From QHCE01 sp041743105 (GTDB lineage: Bacteria > Actinomycetota > Actinomycetes > Mycobacteriales > QHCE01), in contig JBGTNI010000045.1 of assembly GCA_041743105.1 (NCBI GenBank), positions 1 through 61,917 on the forward strand: 61,917 nt of DNA, given 5' to 3'. Below, one piece after another: positions 15,542-23,834 of this stretch. Made by a program: the position numbers and the translations under genes. Below the pieces are notes generated by a model, which was not told the DNA's origin, searched no databases, and saw only the letters and a list, made by a program, of their open reading frames with translations. Each line of letters opens with the position of its first letter. The first letter of the stretch is position 1.

Positions 15542-17395
15542 CTACGTGGTTTGGCGCGCCATCTCTAGCAGCTCCGCGGCGTGCGCGATGCCGGCTTCGG
15601 AACTTTCCAGTCCGGCAAGCATACGGGCCAGCTCTTTGAGTCGCTCGTGCGGTTCGAGTACCCGAAGCCCACTGGTGGTAACCGAGCCGTCGGCATCCTT
15701 GACCACCACCACGTGGCTATCGGCGAACGCAGCTACCTGTGGCAGGTGGGTTACCACCAGCACCTGATGATTACGCGCCAGACGTGCAAGGCGCCGACCT
15801 ACCTCCACCGCGGCTTTGCCACCGACGCCCGCGTCGACCTCGTCGAAGACCATGGCGCCAGGTGAGCTGACGCCGGCAAGCACGACTTCGACAGCGAGCA
15901 TCACCCGCGACAGCTCACCACCCGAAGCTCCACGATGCAGCGGCAACGGCGGCGCGCCCGTGTGGGCAACCAGGAGCAGCTCCACCTCGTCCACACCGTC
16001 TGGACCTACCACGACGTGCCGTCCCTCGAGCTCGACGGACGGCAGGGTGTCACCGGCCTCACGCTGGCTAACCTGCGCGGTGACGTTGGCGTGGGGCATG
16101 GCCAGACCGCTCAGCTCGGCGGTTACTTCATCGCTGAATCGTCCAGACGCGCCGGCCCGGGCGCGTGACAGCGTCGCGGAAAGCTCGGTGAGACGGTCAT
16201 GCTCAGCCGCGCAGCGCTGCTGGAGCTCCGCCAGCGCGGCTGAGGACGTGTCCAGGTTGGCAAGATCCTCGCGAGCTTGTGCTGCCCACCGCAGCACTGC
16301 GTCGACGTCGACGTCTGCTCCCCCATAACTGCGGGTCAGCTGGGTCAAGGCAGCACGTCGATCGTGCACGGCCGCTAACCGGTGCGGGTCGGCGTCTAAA
16401 GATTCGGTGTAGGCAGCCAGGTCGGCGGCAAGGTCGGCACCGAGTGCCGCTAGTTCGTCGGCGCGCTGTGCGTAGCTTTCCAGAGTTGGATCGAACTGGG
16501 TCACCGCGTGCAGTTCACCTCGCACGGCACCCAGCAGTGCGGCCACGTCCGGTGTATCCTCGCTGGAGCCGATCGGATCGCCGGCGAGCGCATGATGTGC
16601 CCGCAGCGTTGCCATGCGAAGCGCTTCGGCGTGCTCAAGTCGGCCGGACTCCTCCCGAAGCTCGGTGTCTTCGCCGGGTTTGGGATCTACCGCATCGATC
16701 TGGGCAAGGCCGTGGGTCAGCTCTTCGACGCGCGCAGTGCGCTGCTGCGCGCGAGAGGTCCAATCATCCAGTTCTGCTACCAGAGCTCGCCAACGGTGGA
16801 AGGATTCACGATGGTGTTGGCGCAGCGACAGCAGCTCCGCACCCCCGTAGCTGTCCAGCACCGCCCGCTGCTGTCCGGGCCGGAGCAATCGAAGCTGCTG
16901 CGATTGACCGTGCACTGTTACGAGGTACTCGCCTACCGCGGCGAGGAGGCTAGCGGGGACGCTGCGTCCCCCGGCGTGGGCCCTGGTGCGACCTTCGGCA
17001 TGCACGGTGCGGGAGACGATGAGGCTTCCGTCGGTGTCCAGTTCGGCACCGAGCTCCTCGAGCTGGGTCGCGATCGCTGCCAGTTCAGGGTCAGCTAGCC
17101 CAGACCCTGCTAGTTCAGACCCTGCTAGTTCAGAATCTGTCAGCTCGGAACTAGACCGTGCCGCTTCGGTCTGCGCACGTGGGGGCAGCCGAAGCCGACC
17201 CTCTACAACGGCCTTATCGCTACCGGCTCGTACCCGAGCCGCATCGGCCTTTCCGCCCAGCAACAGGCCCAGGCCCGCCACCACCATGGTTTTGCCAGCC
17301 CCGGTCTCGCCAGTAATGACCGTGAATCCGTCGCAGGGGTCCAGCGTGGCGTCGGCGATAACACCGAGCCCTTGAATGCGAATTTCAGACAGCAC
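15542..17395 (-). CDS. recN: DNA repair ATPase RecN
   Basis: RecN is an SMC-like ATPase that acts in double-strand break repair. The sequence starts LSEIRIQGLGVIADATLDP, with Walker A GETGAGKT near residue 30, long coiled-coil arms in the middle, and the C-terminal signature ASGGELSRVMLA and Walker B FDEVDAGVGG. I chose GTG 17395; an ATG at 17437 would overlap nadK by 32 bp. 617 residues. An insertion near residues 80-105 of repeated five-residue units (SELTD/SELAG/SGLAD) interrupts the N-terminal ATPase half and comes from a 15-bp tandem DNA repeat. Organised with nadK and tlyA as in mycobacteria. Confidence 0.93.
   Translation of the reverse strand: MLSEIRIQGLGVIADATLDPCDGFTVITGETGAGKTMVVAGLGLLLGGKADAARVRAGSDKAVVEGRLRLPPRAQTEAARSSSELTDSELAGSELAGSGLADPELAAIATQLEELGAELDTDGSLIVSRTVHAEGRTRAHAGGRSVPASLLAAVGEYLVTVHGQSQQLRLLRPGQQRAVLDSYGGAELLSLRQHHRESFHRWRALVAELDDWTSRAQQRTARVEELTHGLAQIDAVDPKPGEDTELREESGRLEHAEALRMATLRAHHALAGDPIGSSEDTPDVAALLGAVRGELHAVTQFDPTLESYAQRADELAALGADLAADLAAYTESLDADPHRLAAVHDRRAALTQLTRSYGGADVDVDAVLRWAAQAREDLANLDTSSAALAELQQRCAAEHDRLTELSATLSRARAGASGRFSDEVTAELSGLAMPHANVTAQVSQREAGDTLPSVELEGRHVVVGPDGVDEVELLLVAHTGAPPLPLHRGASGGELSRVMLAVEVVLAGVSSPGAMVFDEVDAGVGGKAAVEVGRRLARLARNHQVLVVTHLPQVAAFADSHVVVVKDADGSVTTSGLRVLEPHERLKELARMLAGLESSEAGIAHAAELLEMARQTT
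17087..17146 (-). repeat. Four 15-bp tandem units inside recN
   Basis: Successive 15-bp units (two exact copies, AGACCCTGCTAGTTC at 17102-17116 and 17117-17131, with degenerate units on each side) encode a Ser-Glu-Leu-containing pentapeptide repeat. The length keeps the frame. Confidence 0.8.
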
Positions 17396-17405
17396 GCCAG
17401 CGACG

Positions 17406-18332
17406 CTAATCACCCCCTGTGACGTCTTTAATCCCAACGTCTTGAGTAAAGACGTCTTCGGTGCGACGTCGCCAACCGGCGACAGGTAGCTGAAATTTTG
17501 CCACGAGGCGTTGCGCGAAGTCCGGTGGCGTCAAGCTCGCCAACAGCAGTGGACGCGCGCCCCGTTTCACTTCCACCACGTCCGCCGAGCGAATCGGCAG
17601 AATCCGCCGCCCATCGCAGGCCAGCGAAGCGTCGTCGCCGGTGCCGAGGGTGAGGGTGATCGTGGAGTCGGGGCCCACGATCAGAGGGCGACTGAACAAC
17701 GCGTGGGCGGCGTTGGGAACGACGAGTAGCGCCTGCGTGTTGGGCCACACCACGGGCCCGCCCGCCGAGAATGCGTAGGCGGTAGAACCGGTAGGAGTGG
17801 CGCAGATGACACCGTCGCAGCCCCAGCGCGAGACAGGTTGGCCATCCACATCAAGGAGTACTTCCAGCATCCGCGAGCGACCGGCGCGCTCTAGCGACAC
17901 CTCGTTGAGCGCCCATTGTTTGCTGGCGGGAGACCCGTCGCTGTGCTGCACGGTGACATCGACTGTGACGCGAGGTGTCGCGTAGTAGTCCCGAGCGACT
18001 ATCCGAGTCAGCACGTCGCCGAGGTCTTCCACCTCGGCCGCGGTGAGGAATCCCATACGGCCGAAGTTCACACCCAACAGAGGTATGCCCGCCGGCCGCG
18101 CGAGCTCAGCCGCACGCAGCACCGTGCCGTCGCCTCCGAGCGCAAGCACAATCTCGGTACCGTCACGTGCGGCGCTGACCGCCTGCGCGCCGGGAAGGTC
18201 CAGCTCGGCGGCTTCGGTGTCGAGCACATCGATGGAGCACTCTAGGGCGGACAGCTCGCCGGCGGCACGGCGGGCGTGCATGATCGCGCCATCGAGTCCG
18301 GTGTGAGCGACCAACAAGATACGCCGGGTCAT
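17406..18332 (-). CDS. nadK: NAD kinase
   Basis: Phosphorylates NAD to NADP in the cytoplasm. The 308 residues include the diagnostic LALGGDGTVLRAAE (GGDGT motif), NFGRMGFLT, and the C-terminal TPTGSTAYAFSAGGPVVWP domain. I chose ATG 18332, which overlaps the tlyA stop by 4 bp (ATGA) and gives the mycobacterial PpnK length. The open frame extending to 18458 is tlyA shadow. It lies in the conserved tlyA-nadK-recN operon. Confidence 0.96.
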   Translation of the reverse strand: MTRRILLVAHTGLDGAIMHARRAAGELSALECSIDVLDTEAAELDLPGAQAVSAARDGTEIVLALGGDGTVLRAAELARPAGIPLLGVNFGRMGFLTAAEVEDLGDVLTRIVARDYYATPRVTVDVTVQHSDGSPASKQWALNEVSLERAGRSRMLEVLLDVDGQPVSRWGCDGVICATPTGSTAYAFSAGGPVVWPNTQALLVVPNAAHALFSRPLIVGPDSTITLTLGTGDDASLACDGRRILPIRSADVVEVKRGARPLLLASLTPPDFAQRLVAKFQLPVAGWRRRTEDVFTQDVGIKDVTGGD

Positions 18333-19123
18333 GTTTCCACCAGCTGGGCCACGGCGCTGGGGCTGATGGGCGGGGCGTCGGCGCGCAGCCAGAGAAAGAA
18401 CTCCCGATTTCCGGCCGGCCCGGGAAGTGAGCTCGGGGTCATGCCGGCCACGCCCCAACCGTGCCCGGCGGCGGCCGCCGCCACCGACAGCACCGCGTCA
18501 CGGTGTAGGCGCGATTCCCGCACGACTCCCCCCGAACCTACCTGCTCTCGCTCCACTTCGAACTGCGGCTTCACCATGGGAAGCACGTCACCCGTGGACT
18601 CCGCACATGCCAGCAACGCGGGCAACACTAGCCGCAGCGAGATGAACGACACATCGGCCACAACCAGCGATGCCTTCCCGCCGATCGTGCCAGGTTCGAG
18701 AGTACGCACGTTAGTGCGGTCGAAAACGCGGACCCGCGCATCGCTGCGCAGCCCCCACGCGAGCTGGCCGTAACCCACATCCACGGCGACGACTTCAGCG
18801 GCACCGGCGTCGAGCAGCACCTGGGTGAAACCTCCGGTGGATGCACCGGCATCCAGACAGCGACGACCCTTCACGCTGAGCCCGTGTGGACCGAATGTAT
18901 CGAGCGCACCCATGAGCTTGTGAGCGCCGCGAGACACCATGCGGGGTCCGGTATCGGCCGCGATGAATACCGGCGTCGCCGCATCCACCATGGTGGCCGC
19001 CTTGCGGGCGGCCTCACCGTTAACCCGCACCACTCCGGAGGCGACCAACTCGGTTGCCTCCTGTCGAGACCTGGCCAGGCCTCGACGAACCAATTCGGCA
19101 TCGAGCGGAGTACGGCGCGCCAT
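18329..19123 (-). CDS. tlyA: 16S/23S rRNA 2'-O-methyltransferase TlyA
   Basis: TlyA methylates 2'-O positions of both ribosomal subunits and sets capreomycin sensitivity in mycobacteria. The 264-residue protein has an N-terminal S4 RNA-binding domain (RTPLDAELVRRGLARSRQ) and an FtsJ-type methyltransferase domain with the SAM site LDAGASTGGFT. The catalytic Lys-Asp-Lys-Glu set is apparent (GAHKLMG, VADVSFIS, MVKPQFE, NREFF). It is followed by nadK with a 4-bp overlap and preceded by the Rv1693-like gene with a 5-bp gap. Confidence 0.95.
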   Translation of the reverse strand: MARRTPLDAELVRRGLARSRQEATELVASGVVRVNGEAARKAATMVDAATPVFIAADTGPRMVSRGAHKLMGALDTFGPHGLSVKGRRCLDAGASTGGFTQVLLDAGAAEVVAVDVGYGQLAWGLRSDARVRVFDRTNVRTLEPGTIGGKASLVVADVSFISLRLVLPALLACAESTGDVLPMVKPQFEVEREQVGSGGVVRESRLHRDAVLSVAAAAAGHGWGVAGMTPSSLPGPAGNREFFLWLRADAPPISPSAVAQLVET

Positions 19124-19128
19124 GGCGG

Positions 19129-19485
19129 TTAGGCGTGCGATTCCGACGCCGGGATGGCACGTCTAACGGTGGCGGAGTCGACAGGCTCGGCGACGCTGCC
19201 AGCTGTATCGATGTCGGCGAGGACATCGCTCAAGGCGCGGTGCACGCTCTCCAGGAGCGGCACATGTTCAGCCACCGGACGATCCGACAGCTGATCGAGC
19301 ACCGCGAGCTGCTCATCGACTCGCGGATCGCCAGTGGATTCCGGCGGGTCGTCGCTGCCCGGCCGAACACGATCGTCGGTAGATTGCTCGGTTATAGATT
19401 GTTCGTTTTGAGATTGCACGCTTTGAGATTGCACGCTTTTAGATTGCACGCTTTTAGATTGCGCAGACGAGTTGGTGGTCTCCAT
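19129..19485 (-). CDS. Rv1693-like small protein with an expanded Gln/Ser repeat
   Basis: The C-terminal half (GDPRVDEQLAVLDQLSDRPVAEHVPLLESVH, start to end) resembles the short conserved protein encoded beside tlyA in mycobacteria (Rv1693). The start METTNSS at ATG 19485 gives 118 residues. Most of the N-terminal half is a low-complexity stretch of QSKSV/QSQSV pentapeptides from a 15-bp tandem repeat, absent from the short mycobacterial protein as I recall it. The function is unknown in any species. It is first in the tlyA-nadK-recN unit. The frame to 19554 adds no supported sequence. Confidence 0.75.
   Translation of the reverse strand: METTNSSAQSKSVQSKSVQSQSVQSQNEQSITEQSTDDRVRPGSDDPPESTGDPRVDEQLAVLDQLSDRPVAEHVPLLESVHRALSDVLADIDTAGSVAEPVDSATVRRAIPASESHA
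19381..19470 (-). repeat. Six 15-bp tandem units in the Rv1693-like gene
   Basis: Six consecutive 15-bp units with the core AGATTGCACGCTTTT, two of them identical (19426-19440 and 19441-19455), encode Gln-Ser-Lys-Ser-Val repeats. The copy number is probably variable by slippage and preserves the frame. Confidence 0.85.
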
Positions 19486-19536
19486 ACCTGCCACGTTAGA
19501 GCAGGCACCCACCGGCGATACGGGAAGGCGACTGGC

Positions 19537-19872
19537 ATGACGACGATGGAGCAATGCGCGGCAGCACTACATACGCTTGCGGAGCGGATGGCGGCGGCAA
19601 GCCAGGGCAGTGACACGTCAGGATTCAGCCGAGCGGTCTCCTGTCAGATCCCCGACATATCCGGTGGATTCACAGCGCGGCTGGAGAACGGAACGTTGCA
19701 CAACATAGCCGAAGGCGACGATCCAGACGCGGCCATCACTCTCACCGTAAACAGCGAAGACCTGATTGCGCTCACCAACGGTGAGCTGGCCTTCACGACC
19801 GCGTGGGCCACGGACCGGCTGAAGATCGATGCCAGCTTCATGGATCTTATGAAGCTACGTTCCATGCTGTAG
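19537..19872 (+). CDS. SCP2 sterol-carrier-domain protein
   Basis: A 111-residue protein from ATG 19537, with GGGAAGG about nine bases upstream. The sequence GFTARLENGTLHNIAEGDDPDAAITLTV, then NGELAFTTAWATDRLKIDASFMDLMKLRSML at the C terminus, is typical of stand-alone SCP2 lipid-binding domains. These bind hydrophobic ligands; the actual ligand is unknown. A similar gene lies near tlyA in other mycolate actinomycetes. It is divergent from the Rv1693-like gene and converges on a gene of unknown family. Confidence 0.85.
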   Translation: MTTMEQCAAALHTLAERMAAASQGSDTSGFSRAVSCQIPDISGGFTARLENGTLHNIAEGDDPDAAITLTVNSEDLIALTNGELAFTTAWATDRLKIDASFMDLMKLRSML

Positions 19873-19889
19873 GGGAGCCTCGCCAACGA

Positions 19890-19914
19890 GAGCTAAAGCG
19901 TTAACGCGGAGCTC
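19890..19914 (+). other. Nested inverted repeat between convergent genes
   Basis: GAGCT (19890) and AGCTC (19910) enclose the perfect palindrome GCGTTAACGC. It may form a hairpin at the end of the SCP2 transcript, but there is no T tract. Confidence 0.3.
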
Positions 19915-19933
19915 CGGTCCGGCAAGATAGCCA

Positions 19934-20629
19934 CTACCTGCGCCGTTTACCGTCACGCCGTTGCGCGTGTTCCCCCTGAATGCTCAACGAATGCGGAGAC
20001 CTATCGCCCAGATGCCCTGTCGTGGGTCCCGTGACCGGAGCCTCGGTGGCTACATCAGCGTCGCTATCGGCCTTTATACGGTTAATCAATACCTGCAGCG
20101 TGTGCCGGGCGCCGTCGGGGGTGAAACCGGAGAGCGGTTGGACCTCCAGGCCCAGCTTTTTGGCTTTGGCGCTGCTTTCTATCCGGTACGGTCCGCGCAC
20201 CTCGGAAGCCATGAGCAATAGACAGTGGGCGTTAAGGCCTCCCCGGGCTGCTTCGCCGTACATAGCAGCGAATATCGTCTCTGCGCCCCTATTGGGGTCG
20301 ACGGTGTCGTACGGCGTGCAGGCAACGCATGCCCCGGGAACCCCTTTCGCTAGCGCGGCGGACTGCCGCATGTTGTATGCCAGCGCCCTCGGCGCCACCG
20401 GGCTGACCACAACGATCAGCCGTGACGGTTGGTCGTGACCACACAACAGTACGGGCGCGACATGTGGCGCCGGTCCCGCGAGCCCGATGCGACCCGGCGG
20501 CTGCGTCGTACCTTGCAACAGCTTGTACGCACTCCGGAGCTGCACTAGGCCGGACTCGAGATACTCCCCGCGCGGCCCACCCAGGCCCTCCAACCCGGGT
20601 ACATCCTGGGCCCTGTCATACAGTTCCAC
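19934..20629 (-). CDS. Unrecognised protein, paralogue 1 of a three-member local family
   Basis: 231 residues. I do not recognise the family. It aligns in outline with the proteins at 22969-23655 and 25247-25936: an N-terminal MELYDRAQ segment, a beta-strand-like LIVVVSP followed by a helix, a second strand HCLLLMASEV, a helix, and a final HTLQVLINRI helix. The pattern suggests a small alpha/beta domain. The C-terminal 35 residues are charged and low complexity. This copy lacks the PGGIPWD tail shared by the other two. It is divergent from the ABC exporter genes across a regulated spacer. Confidence 0.6.
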   Translation of the reverse strand: MELYDRAQDVPGLEGLGGPRGEYLESGLVQLRSAYKLLQGTTQPPGRIGLAGPAPHVAPVLLCGHDQPSRLIVVVSPVAPRALAYNMRQSAALAKGVPGACVACTPYDTVDPNRGAETIFAAMYGEAARGGLNAHCLLLMASEVRGPYRIESSAKAKKLGLEVQPLSGFTPDGARHTLQVLINRIKADSDADVATEAPVTGPTTGHLGDRSPHSLSIQGEHAQRRDGKRRR

Positions 20630-20747
20630 GCTTCCTCCTTACACCTCGTCCTGGCAACACTTCTCTACCGCCTAAAGACGAAGCACCATCTATTGAGACG
20701 GCTCGGCATGGATTCTCCGGCACGGCGCGCGCTGCCGCTTGTCGAAA

Positions 20748-20787
20748 CGAATTAATTCGCCTATCGTTTAATTCAACAGCCGTTGAA
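20748..20787. promoter_or_regulatory. Two palindromes upstream of the ABC exporter (probable TetR operator region)
   Basis: CGAATTAATTCG (20748-20759) is a perfect 12-bp palindrome. TTCAAC-AGCC-GTTGAA (20772-20787) is a perfect 6-bp-arm inverted repeat. Both lie in the AT-rich spacer 15-50 bp upstream of ATG 20802, with CGGAG as ribosome-binding site. The exporter operon ends with a TetR gene, whose product would be expected to bind such sites. Confidence 0.55.
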
Positions 20788-20801
20788 CATCGGAGTAACG
20801 T

Positions 20802-21533
20802 ATGTCCGCCCACTCCTCCCCCGCTATTTCAGTGCAGGATCTGACCGTGGTACGAGGAAATCGCATAGTGCTCGATAACCTGACCTTCGCTGTCTCCGCT
20901 GGATCCGTCACCGGGCTGCTGGGACCAAGCGGCTGCGGCAAAACCACCCTGATGCGCGCCATCGTCGGTGCGCAGCAAGTGCGCTCGGGACACGTCCGCG
21001 TCATGGATGAGGCGGCCGGGAGCCCCGCGCTGCGCCGGCGCCTGGGCTACGTGACCCAAGCCCCATCGGTGTACGCCGACCTGTCGGTGCACGACAACGT
21101 GGCCTACTTCGCCTCGCTGTACGGCAGCGACAGCGCCGACGTCGGTGGCGTCATCAAGGATGTGGGACTGGACGGACATCGAGATCAGCTCGTCGGCAAT
21201 CTCTCGGGTGGGCAATGGACCCGCGCGTCGTTGGCCTGCGCACTCGTCGGCCAACCAGAACTGCTGGTACTGGACGAACCCACCGTAGGGCTGGACCCAG
21301 TGCTCCGAGCAGACCTGTGGCAACAGTTTCATGGCATGGCCGAGCGTGGCGTGACACTTCTGGTTTCCAGCCACGTCATGGACGAAGCGCGGCACCGTCA
21401 ACAGCTACTGCTACTGCGCGAAGGCTTACTGGTCGCCAACGACAGCCCCTCGGCACTGCTCGCAAACACTGGCACCGACGACCTGGAAAGTGCCTTCCTC
21501 AGCATCATCCGCTCTCAGCACTCGGAGGCATAA
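20802..21533 (+). CDS. ABC transporter ATP-binding protein (DrrA-like exporter)
   Basis: This 243-residue ATPase has Walker A GPSGCGKTT, the Q-loop YVTQAPS, the signature NLSGGQWTRASLA (the usual LSGGQ is intact), Walker B LLVLDEPTVGLD and the switch His in LVSSHVMDEA. It abuts the permease gene (stop at 21533, start at 21534), so the pair forms an ABC-2 type exporter. With the adjacent TetR repressor, a multidrug or lipid export role is likely. The substrate is unknown. Confidence 0.93.
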   Translation: MSAHSSPAISVQDLTVVRGNRIVLDNLTFAVSAGSVTGLLGPSGCGKTTLMRAIVGAQQVRSGHVRVMDEAAGSPALRRRLGYVTQAPSVYADLSVHDNVAYFASLYGSDSADVGGVIKDVGLDGHRDQLVGNLSGGQWTRASLACALVGQPELLVLDEPTVGLDPVLRADLWQQFHGMAERGVTLLVSSHVMDEARHRQQLLLLREGLLVANDSPSALLANTGTDDLESAFLSIIRSQHSEA

Positions 21534-22271
21534 ATGTCACCTCACATCACCGCGGTCACCGCGGTACGTGTGCTCAATCAGTTGCGGCGTGATGTGCGCA
21601 CCATGGTCATGCTGCTAGCGATTCCGAGCCTGATGATGACCCTGCTGCGTCACGTCTTCGACGACTCCCCGGCCCTGTTCGATCGGGTCGGGATCGCACT
21701 GCTGGGCATCTTCCCTTTCATCACCATGTTTCTGGTGACCAGCGTCGCGATGCTGCGGGAACGCAGCTCGGGAACCCTGGAACGGCTGCTCACCACGCCG
21801 ATCTCCAAGCTCGACCTGCTACTGGGTTACGGCTGCGCCTTCGGCGTCCTCGCGACGCTGCAAACCGCACTGACTTGTCTTATCGCTTTCGGGGCGCTGG
21901 GACTCGACATTTCGGGAAGCGTCGGCTTGATCGCACTGGTAGCTATCGCGGACGCGATTCTCGGGATGGCGATGGGGCTACTAGTGAGCGCGTTCGCCAC
22001 CAGCGAATTCCAAGCGGTGCAGTTCCTGCCCGCCGTCGTATTTCCCCAGCTGCTGCTCTGTGGCCTCTTCGCCCCACGCGACGCCATGAGCGGTTGGCTT
22101 GAGATAGCGAGCGACGTCATGCCGCTGTCCTATGCTGTGGAGGCGCTCAATGAGCTTGCGCGAAACGTCGAGGCCACCGGGCTGTTCTGGCGCGACGTCG
22201 CGGTGGTGGCGGTGCTGATTGTGGGCTGCCTCGGTCTAGCCGCGGCTACGTTGCGCCGCAGAACACCGTAG
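21534..22271 (+). CDS. ABC-2 type transporter permease
   Basis: A 245-residue membrane protein with six hydrophobic helices. The ABC-2 signature appears in LRERSSGTLERLLTTPISKLDLLLG and the late LFAPRDAMSGWLEIASDVMPLSYAVEAL segment. It forms the membrane half of the exporter with the preceding ATPase. The TetR gene follows about 45 bp later on the same strand, so the three genes probably share one transcript. Confidence 0.93.
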   Translation: MSPHITAVTAVRVLNQLRRDVRTMVMLLAIPSLMMTLLRHVFDDSPALFDRVGIALLGIFPFITMFLVTSVAMLRERSSGTLERLLTTPISKLDLLLGYGCAFGVLATLQTALTCLIAFGALGLDISGSVGLIALVAIADAILGMAMGLLVSAFATSEFQAVQFLPAVVFPQLLLCGLFAPRDAMSGWLEIASDVMPLSYAVEALNELARNVEATGLFWRDVAVVAVLIVGCLGLAAATLRRRTP

Positions 22272-22316
22272 TTGCGTCGAAACCAGTTCGGTGTGGCCCG
22301 AAAGGATGTCTCACGG

Positions 22317-22907
22317 ATGAGTCGAAGTGGGCGGCGGCCCGGCGCTACCGAAACTCGTGACGCGATTCTGCAGGCAGCCCGCCAGGAATTTAATAATCGA
22401 GGCTATGACGCGGCCAGCATTCGTGGCATCGCGTCGCATGCCGAGATTGACCCTGCACTGGTGTACCACTACTTCGCGAATAAACAGGCGCTCTTCGTGG
22501 CCGCACTGGAATTTCCCGCCGACCCGGGGATTGAGCTCCCCCGCATTCTCGGCGGCGATCCCCAACAGCTCGGCGAGCGCCTCGTGCGCACCATATTGAC
22601 GATATGGGATCGCGAACAGATCAGTCCCGTGATTGCGCTGCTGCGCAGTGCGGTCGCCAACGAACAGTTTGCCGCGATGCTACGGCAATTCATTGCCACG
22701 GCGATTCTGGAGCCAGTGTTGGGCAGTCTTACCGTGGATCAGCCGCGGCTTCGGGGCAGTCTGGTGGCCTCACAGCTGGTTGGTCTGGCCATGGCACGAT
22801 ATGTGCTGCGGATACCTCCGCTGGTAGATGTGCCCACTGAGCAGCTTGTCTCCCTCGTGGCACCGACGATTCAGCGTTACCTCACCGGCGAGCTCACACT
22901 CTCGTGA
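22317..22907 (+). CDS. TetR-family transcriptional repressor
   Basis: 196 residues. The N-terminal HTH has TRDAILQAARQEFNNRGYDAASIRGIASHAEIDPALVYHYFANKQALF, the standard TetR DNA-binding domain. A helical ligand-binding domain follows, with the WDREQISPVIALLRSA segment typical of repressors of actinobacterial ABC exporters. I chose ATG 22317, which has AAAGGA upstream; the frame opens at 22272. Likely autoregulation through the palindromes before the ATPase gene. Confidence 0.9.
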   Translation: MSRSGRRPGATETRDAILQAARQEFNNRGYDAASIRGIASHAEIDPALVYHYFANKQALFVAALEFPADPGIELPRILGGDPQQLGERLVRTILTIWDREQISPVIALLRSAVANEQFAAMLRQFIATAILEPVLGSLTVDQPRLRGSLVASQLVGLAMARYVLRIPPLVDVPTEQLVSLVAPTIQRYLTGELTLS

Positions 22908-22938
22908 CCATTACCCCGCAATAGCGGCGTTAGGCCCA

Positions 22939-22954
22939 ACCACGCCGGCGTGGT
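22939..22954. other. 16-bp perfect palindrome between convergent genes
   Basis: ACCACGCCGGCGTGGT lies between the TetR stop (22907) and the convergent unknown gene (22969). It could be a terminator stem or a protein-binding site. There is no T tract and no loop. Confidence 0.3.
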
Positions 22955-22968
22955 GACGACCGCCTTCA

Positions 22969-23655
22969 TCATGGACCGCTTGGCCCGAGAGTGTGACCGG
23001 AGCTTGGATTGCCACTTCCCGACGTGTCCCACGGAATCCCACCTGGGGCGCCCGGCGTGCCGGTGCGCAAGCGTGGCCGTACCGCTCTGCGGCGCGGCGG
23101 CGGAGCAAGCACGACCTGAACAGCCTGTGCCACTGACTCCGGTGTCCCCCCAGCGAGGATATGCAGCCGGATCGATTCGAGGCCGGCCCCTTGTTCAGCA
23201 GCCCGGGCATAAGCCTCAAAGTCATTTGCATTCCGCCCAGGCAACAGGAACACCCGGTCGGCAGTTTTATCGACCATTATGGCCGCAACAGAATCGGGAT
23301 AATTTTGGTTAGGTCTGCCGCTCGTACTCAACGTCGAGGCATCGATAAGAAAAACCGCGCTGTCGTCGGCATCTGAACCCAAAGCCCCTAACAGCGCACC
23401 GGCAAACTGTGCATCGGTAGCGAGGTCTTCCTGCGTTCGTGATCCGATCACAACTACCCGGTTTTTCGAAGACGGCTCACCCCACACCGCGACAGGAATC
23501 GCGGGAGCTTCCCATGGCAATGGACGCTCCCAACCGCTAATCGCGGCACCCATCCCAGGGCTCCCGAGCTCATCAGCTTCGTGGGACCCAAGCACCGTTC
23601 TCAGGCGTTCACCGCGATCATAAAGCTCGCCGGCAACCTCGCCTTGAAACCTCAT
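22969..23655 (-). CDS. Unrecognised protein, paralogue 2 of the local family
   Basis: 228 residues starting MRFQGEVAGELYDRGERL. A central alpha/beta-like domain has strands RVVVIGS, AVFLID, RVFLLPG and LHILAG separated by helices. The Pro/Gly/Ser-rich C-terminal tail contains PGGIPWDTSG and ends HTLGPSGP. The protein at 25247-25936 shares this layout, the AIPVAVWG segment and the tail motif PGGIPWD-SG. I know no family with these features. Upstream lie a sufT fragment and the vapBC module. Its 3' end is close to a 16-bp palindrome. Confidence 0.65.
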   Translation of the reverse strand: MRFQGEVAGELYDRGERLRTVLGSHEADELGSPGMGAAISGWERPLPWEAPAIPVAVWGEPSSKNRVVVIGSRTQEDLATDAQFAGALLGALGSDADDSAVFLIDASTLSTSGRPNQNYPDSVAAIMVDKTADRVFLLPGRNANDFEAYARAAEQGAGLESIRLHILAGGTPESVAQAVQVVLAPPPRRRAVRPRLRTGTPGAPGGIPWDTSGSGNPSSGHTLGPSGP

Positions 23656-23690
23656 ACGGCCACCCTAAACACTAGCCCGCGTCATCGCGG

Positions 23691-23790
23691 TTAAACGTTG
23701 AAGCCATCGTGCACTAGCTGTTCGCACGCCCCATCGGCAACCTTGTCCGGGCCCCACAGCGGAGTCCAGACTCCAGTTGATGCGGAAGCA
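23691..23790 (-). pseudogene. sufT C-terminal fragment
   Basis: Read on the minus strand, this spacer encodes FRINW, then after a one-base shift VWTPLWGPDKVADG and a final DGFNV stop. These correspond to FRINW, VWIPPWGPDKITDDG and IGFNV at the end of the intact sufT gene at 28037-28456. At the DNA level the match covers roughly 90 bp, with the frameshift just after the FRINW codons. It has no start and no upstream domain, so it is a decayed duplicate. It sits between an unknown gene and the vapBC promoter. Confidence 0.7.
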
Positions 23791-23804
23791 CACGGTAGTA
23801 GCAC

Positions 23805-23829
23805 CTAGACTAGTCTTAGGCTAGTCTAG
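23805..23829 (+). promoter_or_regulatory. vapBC operator
   Basis: CTAGACTAG (23805-23813) and its exact reverse complement CTAGTCTAG (23821-23829) are separated by 7 bp and end five bases before the vapB ATG. The position and perfect symmetry suit autoregulation by the VapB-VapC complex. The same 9-mer appears next to the hicA start at 25089-25097. Confidence 0.7.
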
Positions 23830-23834
23830 TACCG

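Noticed and set aside
19381..19470. CRISPR-like array
   Set aside because: Units are 15 bp, contiguous and in frame with a protein gene, with no spacers.
19054..19536. N-terminal extension of the SCP2 protein
   Set aside because: The added residues are antisense to tlyA and the tandem repeat of the Rv1693-like gene. ATG 19537 has a ribosome-binding site and gives a complete domain.
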